The notes beneath the pieces are model-generated. The model saw only the letters and a program-made list of their open reading frames with translations. It ran no database searches and was not told where the DNA came from. The position numbers were made by a program, and so were the translations under genes. Positions 8,363-17,163 of a stretch of 64,000 bases of DNA are shown here, piece by piece (the first letter of the stretch is position 1; the number at the start of each line of letters is the position of its first letter). The DNA comes from Burkholderiales bacterium (GTDB lineage: Bacteria; Pseudomonadota; Gammaproteobacteria; Burkholderiales; Eutrophovitaceae): NCBI GenBank assembly GCA_035560005.1, contig DATMAN010000090.1, positions 1 through 64,000 on the forward strand, in the 5' to 3' direction.

Positions 8363-9206
8363 GACCCCGACCGCTCGCGCGATGCTCAGGCGTGCAATCC
8401 CGCGCAGTGGCGAATCGCTCCCGGTGGTGGGCCTGGGAACCTACCAGACGTTCGACGTTGGCGATGATCGCGCCGCACGCGAACCGCTCAGGGAAGTCTT
8501 GCGCGCACTGGTCGAACACGGCGGCAGCGTCATCGACAGTTCGCCGATGTACGGTTCTTCGGAAGCCGTGGTGGGAGAGCTTTGCGCCGAACTCGAATTG
8601 CGCCCCAGGCTGTTCCTCGCCACCAAGGTCTGGACTTCTGGACGCGATGCGGGCGTCCGGCAGATGGAGCAATCTCTGCGCAGGATGCGCGCCGAAAGCC
8701 TCGACCTCATGCAGATTCACAACCTGGTCGACTGGAGAACGCACGCGCGCACCCTCCGCGAATGGAAGCAGGCCGGCAGGATCCGCTACGCCGGCGTCAC
8801 GCACTATCACTCCGGCGCCTACGACGAGCTCGAGCGAGTGATGAAGACCCGGCAGTTCGACTTCGTGCAGCTCAACTACTCGATCGCGGAACGCGAGGCC
8901 GAAGAAACGCTTCTGCCGCTGGCGCAGGAGCTGGGCATGGCAGTCATCGCCAACCGCCCGTTCGCACAGGCCAGTCTGTTCTCGCGCGTGCAGGGCAGGC
9001 CATTGCCGTCATGGGCGGCGGAGTTCGACTGCGGCTCTTGGGCGCAGTTCTTCCTGAAGTACATCCTGGCCCACCCGGCGGTGACCTGTGTCATCCCGGC
9101 GACCAGCAAGCCGAAACACATGCTGGACAACCTGATGGCCGGCTATGGCAAGTTGCCGGACGAGAAAGCCCGGCGACGGATGACACAGTTCCTGAGCGGC
9201 CTATAG
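8289..9206 (+). CDS. Exported aldo/keto reductase (possible Tat substrate)
   Basis: The 305-residue protein carries the aldo/keto reductase barrel: IDSSPMYGSSE (catalytic Asp and Tyr), LFLATKVW (Lys) and LMQIHNLVDW (His). The first 26 residues, [20 protein letters not shown], look like a signal peptide with a twin-arginine, though the motif is weak after RR. That start overlaps the preceding gene by 74 bases; a later ATG at 8382 (MLRRAIPRSGESLPVVGLGT) would give a cytoplasmic enzyme instead. Family members reduce carbonyls with NADPH, which would need supply in the periplasm, or Tat export with bound cofactor. It ends converging on the FAH gene with a 6-base overlap. Confidence 0.8.
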   Translation: MNRRVLLKALWALPWTVPLSRIRAETPTARAMLRRAIPRSGESLPVVGLGTYQTFDVGDDRAAREPLREVLRALVEHGGSVIDSSPMYGSSEAVVGELCAELELRPRLFLATKVWTSGRDAGVRQMEQSLRRMRAESLDLMQIHNLVDWRTHARTLREWKQAGRIRYAGVTHYHSGAYDELERVMKTRQFDFVQLNYSIAEREAEETLLPLAQELGMAVIANRPFAQASLFSRVQGRPLPSWAAEFDCGSWAQFFLKYILAHPAVTCVIPATSKPKHMLDNLMAGYGKLPDEKARRRMTQFLSGL

Positions 9207-10385
9207 AAGGCCGCGCTGCGCAAGGTTCAGCATCAGATCCGCGATGCCGAATGTCCAGGGCGCGATGCGGTCGCAATAGTTCACGCGGTTGACGAGCGTA
9301 CCCAAGCGCTCGGCACGGATCGTGACCACGTCGCCCAGGCGATGGGTGAAGCCTTTGCCGGGTTCGTGGCGATCCTGGATCGGTGCGAACTGAGTGCCCA
9401 GAAACAACATCAGTCCGTCGGGATACTGATGCATCCGATTGATCGCTTGCGCAACCAGCTCCAGCGGATCCCGGCTGATCCGCTTCAAGTCGCTCGTGCC
9501 CTGCAAGCGGTATCCGTCCGTACCACTGACTTCGATCTCGATGCGCGTGGCGCGCAGATCGTCCATCGCGTACTTGCTGTCGAAGAGCCGGATGAACGGG
9601 CCGATCGCGCAACTGGCGTTATTGTCCTTGGCCTTTCCGAGCAGTAGCGCGCTGCGTCCCTCGAAGTCGCGCAGATTCACATCGTTACCGAGCGTGGCAC
9701 CCACGACCCTGCCCGCCCGATTCACCGCCAGGACCGCTTCGGGTTCAGGATTGTTCCAGGACGAATCCGGCCGGATACCGATCTCGGCGCCGACCCCCAC
9801 CGCCGACATCGGCTGCGCCTTGTTGAAGACTTCGGCATCGGGGCCGATGCCCACTTCCAGGTACTGCGACCATAACCCGCGCCGGATGAGCGACGCCTTG
9901 AGCTTTGCCGCCTCCGGCGAGCCGGGCTTCACGCTGCGGATGCTCGCGCCGATTTCTTCGCCGATCGCGCGGCGAACCTCCTCGGCTTTCGCCGGGTCGC
10001 CCTTGGCATGCTCCTCGATCACCCGCTCGAGCATGCTGGACACGAAGGTGACGCCGCAGGCGCGCAGCGCCTGCAGATCGCACGGCGTGAGGAAGTAAGG
10101 CTTGGAGGGATCGCGCCGCTCGGCGTGGGAGTTGTCCAGCAGCGCTTCGACGCTTCCGATGCGCCGGGCTCGTCGGCCTTTCAGGGCGTCCTGAACCAGC
10201 GCGAGCGGATCGACGGCGTTGAGCAACTGGCTCGACGTGGCCACGACGCGCCCAAGGTCGTACACCGCTGCGTCGCGGATCGCCACGGGGCTGGGACCCG
10301 GCACGCGACCGGGCACCCATGCCCGGCCGATCAGCGTGGCGATCTCCGCGTCCTTCGGAAGTATGTTCTGCGCAGTCAGATGCAT
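9201..10385 (-). CDS. Fumarylacetoacetate hydrolase family protein
   Basis: The 394-residue protein has the FAH-fold metal site: ExE in WNNPEPEAVLAVN and the aspartate in LGNDVNLRDFEGR, followed by GKAKDNNASCAIGPFI. Such enzymes hydrolyse or decarboxylate 2-oxo acid intermediates in aromatic or sugar-acid catabolism, with Mg2+ or Mn2+. The N-terminal 150 residues are a long extension common to this roughly 390-residue subgroup. The ATG at 10385 comes 8 bases after the stop of the exported protein upstream, so the two are likely cotranscribed. Substrate unknown. Confidence 0.8.
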   Translation of the reverse strand: MHLTAQNILPKDAEIATLIGRAWVPGRVPGPSPVAIRDAAVYDLGRVVATSSQLLNAVDPLALVQDALKGRRARRIGSVEALLDNSHAERRDPSKPYFLTPCDLQALRACGVTFVSSMLERVIEEHAKGDPAKAEEVRRAIGEEIGASIRSVKPGSPEAAKLKASLIRRGLWSQYLEVGIGPDAEVFNKAQPMSAVGVGAEIGIRPDSSWNNPEPEAVLAVNRAGRVVGATLGNDVNLRDFEGRSALLLGKAKDNNASCAIGPFIRLFDSKYAMDDLRATRIEIEVSGTDGYRLQGTSDLKRISRDPLELVAQAINRMHQYPDGLMLFLGTQFAPIQDRHEPGKGFTHRLGDVVTIRAERLGTLVNRVNYCDRIAPWTFGIADLMLNLAQRGLL

Positions 10386-10393
10386 CGTGGCCC

Positions 10394-10957
10394 TTATTCG
10401 CTCTTGTACATCATGAACAGCATCTCGGGCGTGCACTCCGGGGCGCAGATCGCACCCCAGCCACTGTTCGCGTCAGTCATCGGGAAATACACCTCGAAGC
10501 GATGTCCCAGCTCATTGGCTGCCTCCAGGCGCAGCACGCGCTTCGGCGGCGCATCGGGCCGGTAATTGGGCAGCAACGCGACCAGTGCGTCGTTTCGCCT
10601 CAGCGCCGCATCGCCGCTCAACTCTTCGACGGACAGCGAGGTGAAGTAGCGCGCTCCCGGTTCGGCGCGCGACGCCATCGGACTGTAGGCGGCGATCAGG
10701 GGCTGGTCGAAGTAGCTCGCCGGGTAGCGCCACACCCAGCCTTCGCGCGCCACGATGATCTGGCCGATGGGCAGGCACGACAACTGCGCGAACGGCTCGA
10801 TCGCCAGGGGCAGCCGGGTGACCGCATCGGCGGGTGGATGCTCGCAATCGAAGGGCCAAGCAGCCGCGGGAACTTCGCCTTCCCGATGGGCCAGAGCAGC
10901 CGTAAGGAAGCAGACTGCCGCGAAGCATGCAGCCGCTGGTAGTGAAGCGCGTCGCAT
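10394..10957 (-). CDS. Exported protein of unknown function
   Basis: I do not recognise this 187-residue protein. It begins with a clear signal peptide, MRRASLPAAACFAAVCFLTA, cleaved near ALA-HREGEV. The mature part is about 165 residues, with cysteines in FDCEHPP, QLSCLPI and GAICAPECTPE that could pair in the periplasm. No transmembrane helix follows the signal. A GGAGG lies upstream of the ATG at 10957. It is the first gene of an apparent two-gene operon with the FAH-family enzyme (8-base gap). Confidence 0.75.
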   Translation of the reverse strand: MRRASLPAAACFAAVCFLTAALAHREGEVPAAAWPFDCEHPPADAVTRLPLAIEPFAQLSCLPIGQIIVAREGWVWRYPASYFDQPLIAAYSPMASRAEPGARYFTSLSVEELSGDAALRRNDALVALLPNYRPDAPPKRVLRLEAANELGHRFEVYFPMTDANSGWGAICAPECTPEMLFMMYKSE

Positions 10958-11110
10958 CGATCTCCTCCGTGGTCTGGCGGGGAGAGTATAGCGACCGGAC
11001 GCCGCGCCGGAAAAAGGGGCCCGGGCGAGCGCGCGAGACCGTGGCTGAAGCGGGGAGCGGGACGCAGGCCCCGCACCCCCGAGTCCCGGCTCGCCGGCCG
11101 GGCTTCGCCT

Positions 11111-11605
11111 TTACCGAGGAATGACGACGGAGTCGATGACGTGGATGACGCCGTTGCTGGCAAACACATCTGCCTTGATGACTTTGGCGTTGTCCACCTT
11201 TACGCCGTCCGTCGTGCTCACGGACAGCGACTGCCCTTGCAGGGTCTTGACCTTGCCCGGCCTGACGTCAGAAGACATCACTTTTCCCGGCACCACGTGA
11301 TAGGTCAGGACCTGGGTCAGCTTGTCCTTGTCTTGCAGCAGCGCCTCCAGCGTTCCGGGCGGCAGCTTGGCAAAGGCCTCGTCGGTGGGCGCGAAGACGG
11401 TGAAAGGGCCGCCGCCCTTGAGCGTATCGACCAGCCCGGCTGCCTGCACGGCGGTCACCAGCGTCTTGAAGGAGCCGGCGGCCACGGCGGTGTCGACCAG
11501 ATCGGCCGAAGGGGGCTGGGTTCTGGTGTCGGCCGTCGCGCAAGCCGACGTCACGACAACGGCGGCGCTGAGCAGCAACGCCCGAAGTATCGCAGAGATT
11601 TTCAT
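11111..11605 (-). CDS. Fasciclin (FAS1) domain lipoprotein
   Basis: The 164-residue product has a signal peptide ending in a lipobox-like VTSAC (cysteine at about residue 21), so it is probably lipidated. The rest is one FAS1 domain with the H1 box [16 protein letters not shown] and the H2-region [23 protein letters not shown]1 domains mediate adhesion or bind small ligands at the surface; no function is established for this type. The 153-base gap on its downstream side has no gene I can support. Confidence 0.85.
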   Translation of the reverse strand: MKISAILRALLLSAAVVVTSACATADTRTQPPSADLVDTAVAAGSFKTLVTAVQAAGLVDTLKGGGPFTVFAPTDEAFAKLPPGTLEALLQDKDKLTQVLTYHVVPGKVMSSDVRPGKVKTLQGQSLSVSTTDGVKVDNAKVIKADVFASNGVIHVIDSVVIPR

Positions 11606-11757
11606 GTTTCCCTCGTTAAAATGGTTTGTCGATGACTGCTTTGTCCGAACCCTCCCCGGCAGCCACCTCCGACACGGTGTCCAACCGGCGAGTTCCGCAC
11701 GCCGCGCGCACGGCCAGGTCGTTGTCCACGCAGTCCCTTCCCGCGAATCGCTAGTCG

Positions 11758-13152
11758 ATGCTGGACCGCTGCGTGGTCTTTCTGGATGTCGAGACGACCG
11801 GCGCGATTCCGGGCCTGGACCGGATCACCGAGATCGGCCTGATCGAAGTGGACGGCGGGCGGGTCGTGGCCGAGTGGAGCTCGCTCGTCAATCCGCTGCG
11901 AAGCATTCCACCGGAGATTCAGGAGCTCACCGGCATCACCGATGCCATGGTCGCCGAGGCGCCGGGATTCGACCGGCTCGCGCCCGATCTTTACGCGCGG
12001 CTGCAGGGGAAGGTGCTGGTGGCGCACAATGCCCGCTTCGACTATGGATTCCTGCGGCAGGAATTCCGCCGCGCCGGGTATCGCTACACCGCGCCCGTGC
12101 TGTGCACCGTGAAGCTCTCGCGCCGTCTCTACCCGCACGAGCGCCGGCACAATCTCGACGCCCTCATCGCGCGACACGGGCTGCCGTGCGAGAAGCGCCA
12201 TCGGGCGCTCGCGGACGCCCGCGTGTTGTGGGCGTTCACGCAGCGCATCCACGATCGCTTCGGTGCCGACTGCGTGCGCGTCGAGGCCGAACAACTGCTG
12301 CGTCCGCCGGCGCTGCCGCCGGCTCTCGAGCCGGACGCACTGGAGGACCTACCGGACGGCGCGGGCGCCTATGTGTTCTACGGGGAAGGCGACGTGCCGC
12401 TCTACGCAGGCGGCAGCGCCCACCTGCGCACGCGCGTGCTCGCGCACTTCGGAGGTGAAACGCACCGCGACCGGGAAATCACACGCCACGTGCGGCGCGT
12501 TGACTGGATCGAGACCGCGGGAGAGATCGGCGCGGCGATTCAAGAAGCGCAGTTGCTGGAGAAGCTGCAGCCCGCGTACAACCGCAAGCCCTGGCGCAGC
12601 GAGACGCTTTGCTTGCGCTGGAACCCGGTGGACGGTCCGGCACGCCCCGCGCTGGTCGAAGTTTCGGCCGCGGACTTCGTCGGCCCCCGGGACCTGTTCG
12701 GCCCGTTCAGTTCCAGAACTGCTGCCCACAATGCTTTGCGTACACTGGCCGAGGGCCACGGCCTGTGCCTCATCGCGCTCGGTCTGGATTGCGGCGACGG
12801 CCCCTGCTTCAACGTTGCGCGCAAGCGCTGTCGCGGCCTGTGCGTCGGCGCGGAACCCGAGCGGCTGCACACGGCGCGCCTTGCCGCCGCCCTCGCTCCG
12901 CTGAGGATCCAGCAGTGGCCGTTCGAGGGTCCCGTCGGCGTGCGCGAAACCGATCCTTTCACCGGCCGACGGCAGATACACGTCTTCGACCGCTGGTGCT
13001 GGCTCGGCAGCGCGGACATCCAGACTGAAGTCGCCGAGATTCTGCAAACGCGCTCCGGCGGCGCGTTCGGCATCCACACTTACAGGCTGCTGCGCCGATT
13101 GCTTCGGCAACCAGCGAAGGGGGTCGAGGTCATCGACCTGCCGCCAGCCTGA
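11758..13152 (+). CDS. DEDDh exonuclease fused to a GIY-YIG (Cho/UvrC-like) nuclease domain
   Basis: The 464-residue protein has two nuclease parts. Residues 1-180 form a DnaQ-like exonuclease: [17 protein letters not shown] and HRALADARV supply the DEDDh acids. From about 200 comes a UvrC-type GIY-YIG domain, [18 protein letters not shown], with LRTRV arginine and the glutamate in [15 protein letters not shown]. The usual GK of UvrC after YVG/YIG is here GG. The C-terminal part has conserved cysteines in [18 protein letters not shown], as in the Cho/UvrC family. It probably trims or nicks damaged DNA. No ribosome-binding site precedes the ATG at 11758. Confidence 0.85.
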   Translation: MLDRCVVFLDVETTGAIPGLDRITEIGLIEVDGGRVVAEWSSLVNPLRSIPPEIQELTGITDAMVAEAPGFDRLAPDLYARLQGKVLVAHNARFDYGFLRQEFRRAGYRYTAPVLCTVKLSRRLYPHERRHNLDALIARHGLPCEKRHRALADARVLWAFTQRIHDRFGADCVRVEAEQLLRPPALPPALEPDALEDLPDGAGAYVFYGEGDVPLYAGGSAHLRTRVLAHFGGETHRDREITRHVRRVDWIETAGEIGAAIQEAQLLEKLQPAYNRKPWRSETLCLRWNPVDGPARPALVEVSAADFVGPRDLFGPFSSRTAAHNALRTLAEGHGLCLIALGLDCGDGPCFNVARKRCRGLCVGAEPERLHTARLAAALAPLRIQQWPFEGPVGVRETDPFTGRRQIHVFDRWCWLGSADIQTEVAEILQTRSGGAFGIHTYRLLRRLLRQPAKGVEVIDLPPA

Positions 13153-13256
13153 GGCGGCGATCAACACCGGTTGGCAAGCGCGCATCGCCGGCCTTCAGGG
13201 TCGAAGGTTTGTGTCCTCACCTTCGCGTCCCCCGCGGCCAGCGGCGGCTTCGCGAT

Positions 13257-14042
13257 TCAATGTGCGCCCAGGAACCGGTCCAGGACGGTGTTGAACTCTT
13301 CGCTCTGCTCCAGGTTCGACAGGTGCGAAGCGTTCTTGAGCACCACGAGTTCCGAACCTGGAATCGCGTCATGGATCGCCTCCGACATGGCAGGCGGCGT
13401 GCCCACGTCGTGCTCGCCGACGACGACGAGCACCGGACAGCGGACCGCGCCGAGCTTGCCGGTCAGATCGATCCTGGGGATGGCGTAGCAGCAGCCGATA
13501 TAACCCGCGACCGGGGTGCTGCGGATCATGTCGCCGACCCGCTTCATGACGTCCGGACGCAGCTTGCGGAACGGTTCGGTGAACCAGCGCTCCAGCGTCG
13601 GCTGCACCAGCGGCTCCATGCCCTGTTCGCGCGCCGTCTTGATACGACCATCCCACACCGGTTGCGCCTCGGGCGCAATGCGGCTCGCGGTGTCGCACAA
13701 CACCAGGGTCCTGAACACGCCCGGGTACTTGAGTGCGAAAGTCATTCCGATCATCCCGCCCATCGACAGTCCGACGAAATGCGTCTCGCGAATGCCCAGG
13801 GCATCGAGCAAGCCCTTTAAATCGGCTGCGAGCTGGTCCAGGGTGTAGGCGCCCTCCGGCGCGTCGCTGTCACCATGGCCGCGCGTGTCGAAGCGCAGAA
13901 CCCGATAGCGGTCGCGCAACATCGCCGCCTGTTCGTCCCACATGCGCAGGTTGCAGGCGAGCGAATGACTGAACGTTACCCATGGTCCGTTCGAGCCCTC
14001 GATTTCGTAGTTGATCCGGATTCCGTCGATGCTTGCCTTCAT
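13257..14042 (-). CDS. Alpha/beta hydrolase, 3-oxoadipate enol-lactonase-like
   Basis: The 261-residue protein has the nucleophile elbow GLSMGGMIG, the oxyanion region SHSLACNLRMW, RFDTRGHGDSDAPEG, acid VVVGEHDVGTPP and histidine NASHLSNLEQ, the layout of PcaD-type enol-lactone hydrolases. In the beta-ketoadipate route PcaD hydrolyses 3-oxoadipate enol-lactone. No other pca gene is nearby, so the assignment is to family, not pathway. It is divergent from the AraD1-like gene. Confidence 0.8.
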   Translation of the reverse strand: MKASIDGIRINYEIEGSNGPWVTFSHSLACNLRMWDEQAAMLRDRYRVLRFDTRGHGDSDAPEGAYTLDQLAADLKGLLDALGIRETHFVGLSMGGMIGMTFALKYPGVFRTLVLCDTASRIAPEAQPVWDGRIKTAREQGMEPLVQPTLERWFTEPFRKLRPDVMKRVGDMIRSTPVAGYIGCCYAIPRIDLTGKLGAVRCPVLVVVGEHDVGTPPAMSEAIHDAIPGSELVVLKNASHLSNLEQSEEFNTVLDRFLGAH

Positions 14043-14135
14043 GATCGTCCTCCACTGCGATCAAGTATAAGGCGGGTGTAACATTCCCGCTGTTCGGTAT
14101 GGCGCAAATCAATGTGAAGCGCCAAGGAGAGAACA

Positions 14136-15137
14136 GTGAGAATCGTCCAGTTCCGCGGCCGCGATGACGCGCGCAAGGTGGGCATCGTCACGGCGGATGG
14201 CAGTAGTCTGGAAGTCGTGCGCGGGGCGCGCTATCTGTACGACCTGGCGCAGGAAGCGCTGCGATCCGGCACGCGGCTCGAAGTGCTGATCGCGTCGCGC
14301 GCCAGCGGGCAGCGCGAGAGCTACGACGACGCCGTCGCGGAAAAGCGCTTGCTTCCCCCGTTCGACCATCCGGATCCTTACCACCTGCTCGTGACGGGAA
14401 CGGGGCTCTCGCATCTGGGAAGCGCCGCGGCCCGCGATGCGATGCACGCCAAGATCCAGAAGGAGGAATCCGAACTCACCGATTCGATGAAGATGTTCAA
14501 GTGGGGCGTGGAAGGCGGCAAGCCCGCTCCCGGGGAGATCGGCGTACAGCCCGAGTGGTTCTACAAGGGCGACGGCCGCTGCGTGGTGGGGCCCGAGGAG
14601 CCGCTGGAACTGCCAGCCTACGCGCTGGACGGCGGAGAGGAAGTCGAGGTGGTCGGCCTTTATCTCATCGGCCCATCGGGCGAAGTGGCGCGGGTCGGAT
14701 TCGCGCTCGGCAACGAGTACGCGGACCACGTCATGGAACGCCAGAATTACCTGTACCTGGCGCACTCCAAGCTGCGCCAGTGTTCGTACGGGCCGGAGCT
14801 TCTGCTGGGCGAGCTGCCGAAAAGCGTTTCGGGCCATGCGCGCGTGCTGCGCGGCAGCCGGGTGTTGTGGGAAGAAGACTGGCTCTCGGGCGAAGACAAC
14901 ATGTGCCACTCGATCGCCAACCTCGAGCACCATCACTTCAAGTATCGCGAATTCCGCAGTCCCGGCGACGTGCACGTGCACTTCTTCGGCGCGGCGACCG
15001 GCAGCTTTGCCAAGAAGCTCGAGACGAAAGTGGGAGACGTGTTCGAGATCTCCTCGCCGGTGTTCGGACGCGCGCTGCGCAACCCGATCGGACCGGCCAT
15101 CGAGCCACGGCGTTACATCGCGGTCCGATCTCTGTGA
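14136..15137 (+). CDS. AraD1/GguC-like FAH-fold protein
   Basis: The 333-residue protein has the FAH-type pattern LLVTGTGLSHLG, VQPEWFYKGDG and ALGNEYADHVMERQNYLY, and resembles the AraD1/GguC group tied to L-arabinose and other sugar-acid catabolism. It starts with GTG at 14136, preceded by AAGGAGA at 14124-14130; an upstream ATG runs into a stop at once. Its end overlaps the next gene by 4 bases (GTGA), so the two are translationally coupled. Which sugar acid is used cannot be told here. Confidence 0.75.
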   Translation: MRIVQFRGRDDARKVGIVTADGSSLEVVRGARYLYDLAQEALRSGTRLEVLIASRASGQRESYDDAVAEKRLLPPFDHPDPYHLLVTGTGLSHLGSAAARDAMHAKIQKEESELTDSMKMFKWGVEGGKPAPGEIGVQPEWFYKGDGRCVVGPEEPLELPAYALDGGEEVEVVGLYLIGPSGEVARVGFALGNEYADHVMERQNYLYLAHSKLRQCSYGPELLLGELPKSVSGHARVLRGSRVLWEEDWLSGEDNMCHSIANLEHHHFKYREFRSPGDVHVHFFGAATGSFAKKLETKVGDVFEISSPVFGRALRNPIGPAIEPRRYIAVRSL

Positions 15138-16084
15138 AGGAGCTGCACGTCGTTTTCGGCACCGGGCCACTGGCGCTCGCCGTGATGCGTGCGCTGCGCA
15201 AACGCGGCAAGCGCGTGCGCATGGTCAACCGCACGGGTTGGGCGGGGTTCGAGAAGGACTTGGACACCGAAGTGGGCGGCATCGACGCCGCCGACCCGGC
15301 GCAGGCCCGCGAAGTCTGCCAGGGTGCCGCGTGCGTCTATCACTGCATCGGCTTGCCTTATGCCGAGTGGGACCGCCTTCCAGCGATCGCGGCGGGAATC
15401 CTCGATGGCGCGGCCAGCGCCGGCGCGCCGCTCATCTATGGCGACAACCTCTACATGTACGGGCCCGTGGCGGGCCTCATGCACGAAGACCTGCCGGCCG
15501 CGGCCGGCACGCGCAAAGGCCGCATCCGCGCCCAGGTGGCCGATTGCTTGCTGGAGGCGCACCGCGCCGGGAGGATCAGGGCCGCCATCGGGCGCGCATC
15601 CGATTTCTTCGGGCCGCACGCCACGGACAACGCGATGATGGGCAGTCGCGTGTTCGGCGCCGCGCTGGCGCGCAGGACCGCGCGCGTCATCGGCAACCCG
15701 GATGCGCTGCACAGCTATACCTATCTTGAAGACTTCGCCGGGGCCCTGGTCGCGATGGGCGAGCGTGTGGAAGCGCTCGGAAGCGTCTGGCACGTGCCGA
15801 CGGCTCCCGCAGTCACCACGCGGGAATTCGTCCACAAGGTGTACCGCGCGGCAGGAGCGCGTCCGAAGTTGATGGCGGCGGGCCGCCGCCTGCTCTCGGT
15901 GGCCGCGCTCCTTGACAGCCAGCTCAAGGAGCTCGGAGAGATGCTCTACCAGTTCGAGCGCGATTTCGTGCTGGATTCGACCCGCTTCGAGAAGACCTTC
16001 GGCATTGCACCGACGCCGCTCGATGACTCGATCCGCGCCACCCTCGACTGGTTCCGGGGCAAGGCCGTGCGCGCCCGGCTCTGA
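15134..16084 (+). CDS. NAD-dependent epimerase/dehydratase family protein
   Basis: The 316-residue protein starts with GTG inside the stop region of the AraD1-like gene. It has a Rossmann N terminus LHVVFGTGPLALAVMRALRK (a variant of the usual GxxGxxG), a YxxxK-like active site region shifted to IYGDNLYMYGPV, and an epimerase tail SYTYLEDFAGALVAM. It is a short-chain dehydrogenase-like sugar oxidoreductase or epimerase. The coupling to the AraD1-like gene supports a shared sugar-acid pathway. Confidence 0.75.
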   Translation: MKELHVVFGTGPLALAVMRALRKRGKRVRMVNRTGWAGFEKDLDTEVGGIDAADPAQAREVCQGAACVYHCIGLPYAEWDRLPAIAAGILDGAASAGAPLIYGDNLYMYGPVAGLMHEDLPAAAGTRKGRIRAQVADCLLEAHRAGRIRAAIGRASDFFGPHATDNAMMGSRVFGAALARRTARVIGNPDALHSYTYLEDFAGALVAMGERVEALGSVWHVPTAPAVTTREFVHKVYRAAGARPKLMAAGRRLLSVAALLDSQLKELGEMLYQFERDFVLDSTRFEKTFGIAPTPLDDSIRATLDWFRGKAVRARL

Positions 16085-16267
16085 CAGGGCCGGGCGTTTC
16101 CGATACCAGGATAGCCACGAGAAGGCGCGCGGCAATTGTGACAGAGGGAAGCGTGTCTCGTCGCTTCGTGGCGACAGCTTGAAGTCGAAGGTCGGCCGAT
16201 GCAAGATGAACTTGTCCGGCGCGCTTGCGTCCCAGAGAGGTAAGCACAGTGAAGTGGAGGAGACGAC

Positions 16268-16957
16268 ATGCGCAGGCTCAGTGATCTGTTCAAGACGGCC
16301 GCACTGGCGGGCGCGCTGCTGTGTGCATGGCCGGCCCTTGCGGACGAGGCCTCCGAGGCTCCGGCCACGGCGGTGCACGTGGAGAGCAGCTTGACCACAC
16401 AGTTCTCCGAGTTCGCCGGATCCGAGGAAAACGCCGCGGCCCTGGTCGGCGGTCTGCGTCAAGGCAGCGAGATCGTGTTCGACGACGGCACGGTGCTGCC
16501 GTCCACCGGCCAGACCATGGGCTATGGCGAGGTCAAGATCAGCCTGGCGCTCGCCGAAGCGATCTTGCGCGAGGCGGGCATCGAAGACCCGACGCCGGAG
16601 CAGATTGCGGCGGTGCTCAACGGCGGTACCATCGCCGGGCCGGACGGCCCGATCACTTATGAAGGGATCCTCGCGCAGCGCGCGGCCGGGCAGGGTTGGG
16701 GCGAGATCGCGCAGGAGCATGACCTGAAGTTGGGGCAGGCCGTGTCGGCCGTAAGCGGTCGGAAAGGTGCCACGGGTAGCACCGACGCCGCAGCGCAGCA
16801 GCGTGTGCAGGCCGCGAAAGCGCAGCGTCCCGAGCGGCTCGCCGATGCGCAGCGCGTGCACAAGATCGAGCGCCCCGTGAAGATCGAACGGCCGGCGCGC
16901 ATCGAGCGACCAGTGAGAATCGAGCGACCAGTCCGACCGGAGCGTCCGTTCAAGTAG
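16268..16957 (+). CDS. Exported protein with a basic C-terminal IERP repeat tail
   Basis: I do not recognise this 229-residue protein. It has a signal peptide, MRRLSDLFKTAALAGALLCA, cut near ALA-DEASEA. A central region, about residues 60-150, holds small-residue motifs such as IAAVLNGGTIAGPDG and IAQEHDLKLGQ. The last 31 residues are five 6-residue units of the type (K/R)IERP(V/A) (residues 199-228), giving a highly basic, proline-spaced tail. GTGGAGGAG lies ahead of the ATG. A clean terminator follows at 16977. Confidence 0.75.
   Translation: MRRLSDLFKTAALAGALLCAWPALADEASEAPATAVHVESSLTTQFSEFAGSEENAAALVGGLRQGSEIVFDDGTVLPSTGQTMGYGEVKISLALAEAILREAGIEDPTPEQIAAVLNGGTIAGPDGPITYEGILAQRAAGQGWGEIAQEHDLKLGQAVSAVSGRKGATGSTDAAAQQRVQAAKAQRPERLADAQRVHKIERPVKIERPARIERPVRIERPVRPERPFK
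16862..16951 (+). repeat. 18-base tandem repeat coding (K/R)IERP(V/A)
   Basis: Five consecutive 18-base units encode KIERPV, KIERPA, RIERPV, RIERPV and RPERPF at the end of the exported protein gene. The nucleotide units differ at several positions, so the repeat is old or selected at protein level. Confidence 0.8.
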
Positions 16958-16976
16958 ACGCTTTCCTGACGAGCCA

Positions 16977-17002
16977 AGGGCGACCCACCGGTCGCCCTTT
17001 TT
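16977..17002 (+). terminator. Rho-independent terminator
   Basis: AGGGCGACC at 16977-16985 pairs with GGTCGCCCT at 16990-16998 around a CACC loop, followed by TTTT. It ends the exported protein gene 20 bases after its stop codon. Confidence 0.85.
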
Positions 17003-17083
17003 CTTTGCTGGCCTGGCAAGCGGCGCCGACGTCGCGGCCGGCGACGCCCCGGCTGCCCAAGTGGCTTGGCCTGCTTCCATGGC

Positions 17084-17111
17084 TTGAATAATCAAACACC
17101 TGGCCTAGAAT
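17084..17111 (+). promoter_or_regulatory. Candidate sigma-70 promoter of aroG
   Basis: TTGAAT at 17084-17089 and TAGAAT at 17106-17111 are separated by 16 bases and lie 52 bases upstream of the aroG ATG. Both hexamers are close to the sigma-70 consensus in an otherwise GC-rich region. Confidence 0.5.
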
Positions 17112-17163
17112 GCGATCCTTCGGGCCGCGCCGTGGGGCCATTTGCCGCTTCCGGGAAAGAGAA

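Noticed and set aside
11632-11754. 40-codon frame [20 protein letters not shown] upstream of the exonuclease gene
   Set aside because: It has no ribosome-binding site, and composition alone cannot support a gene; a leader peptide remains possible.
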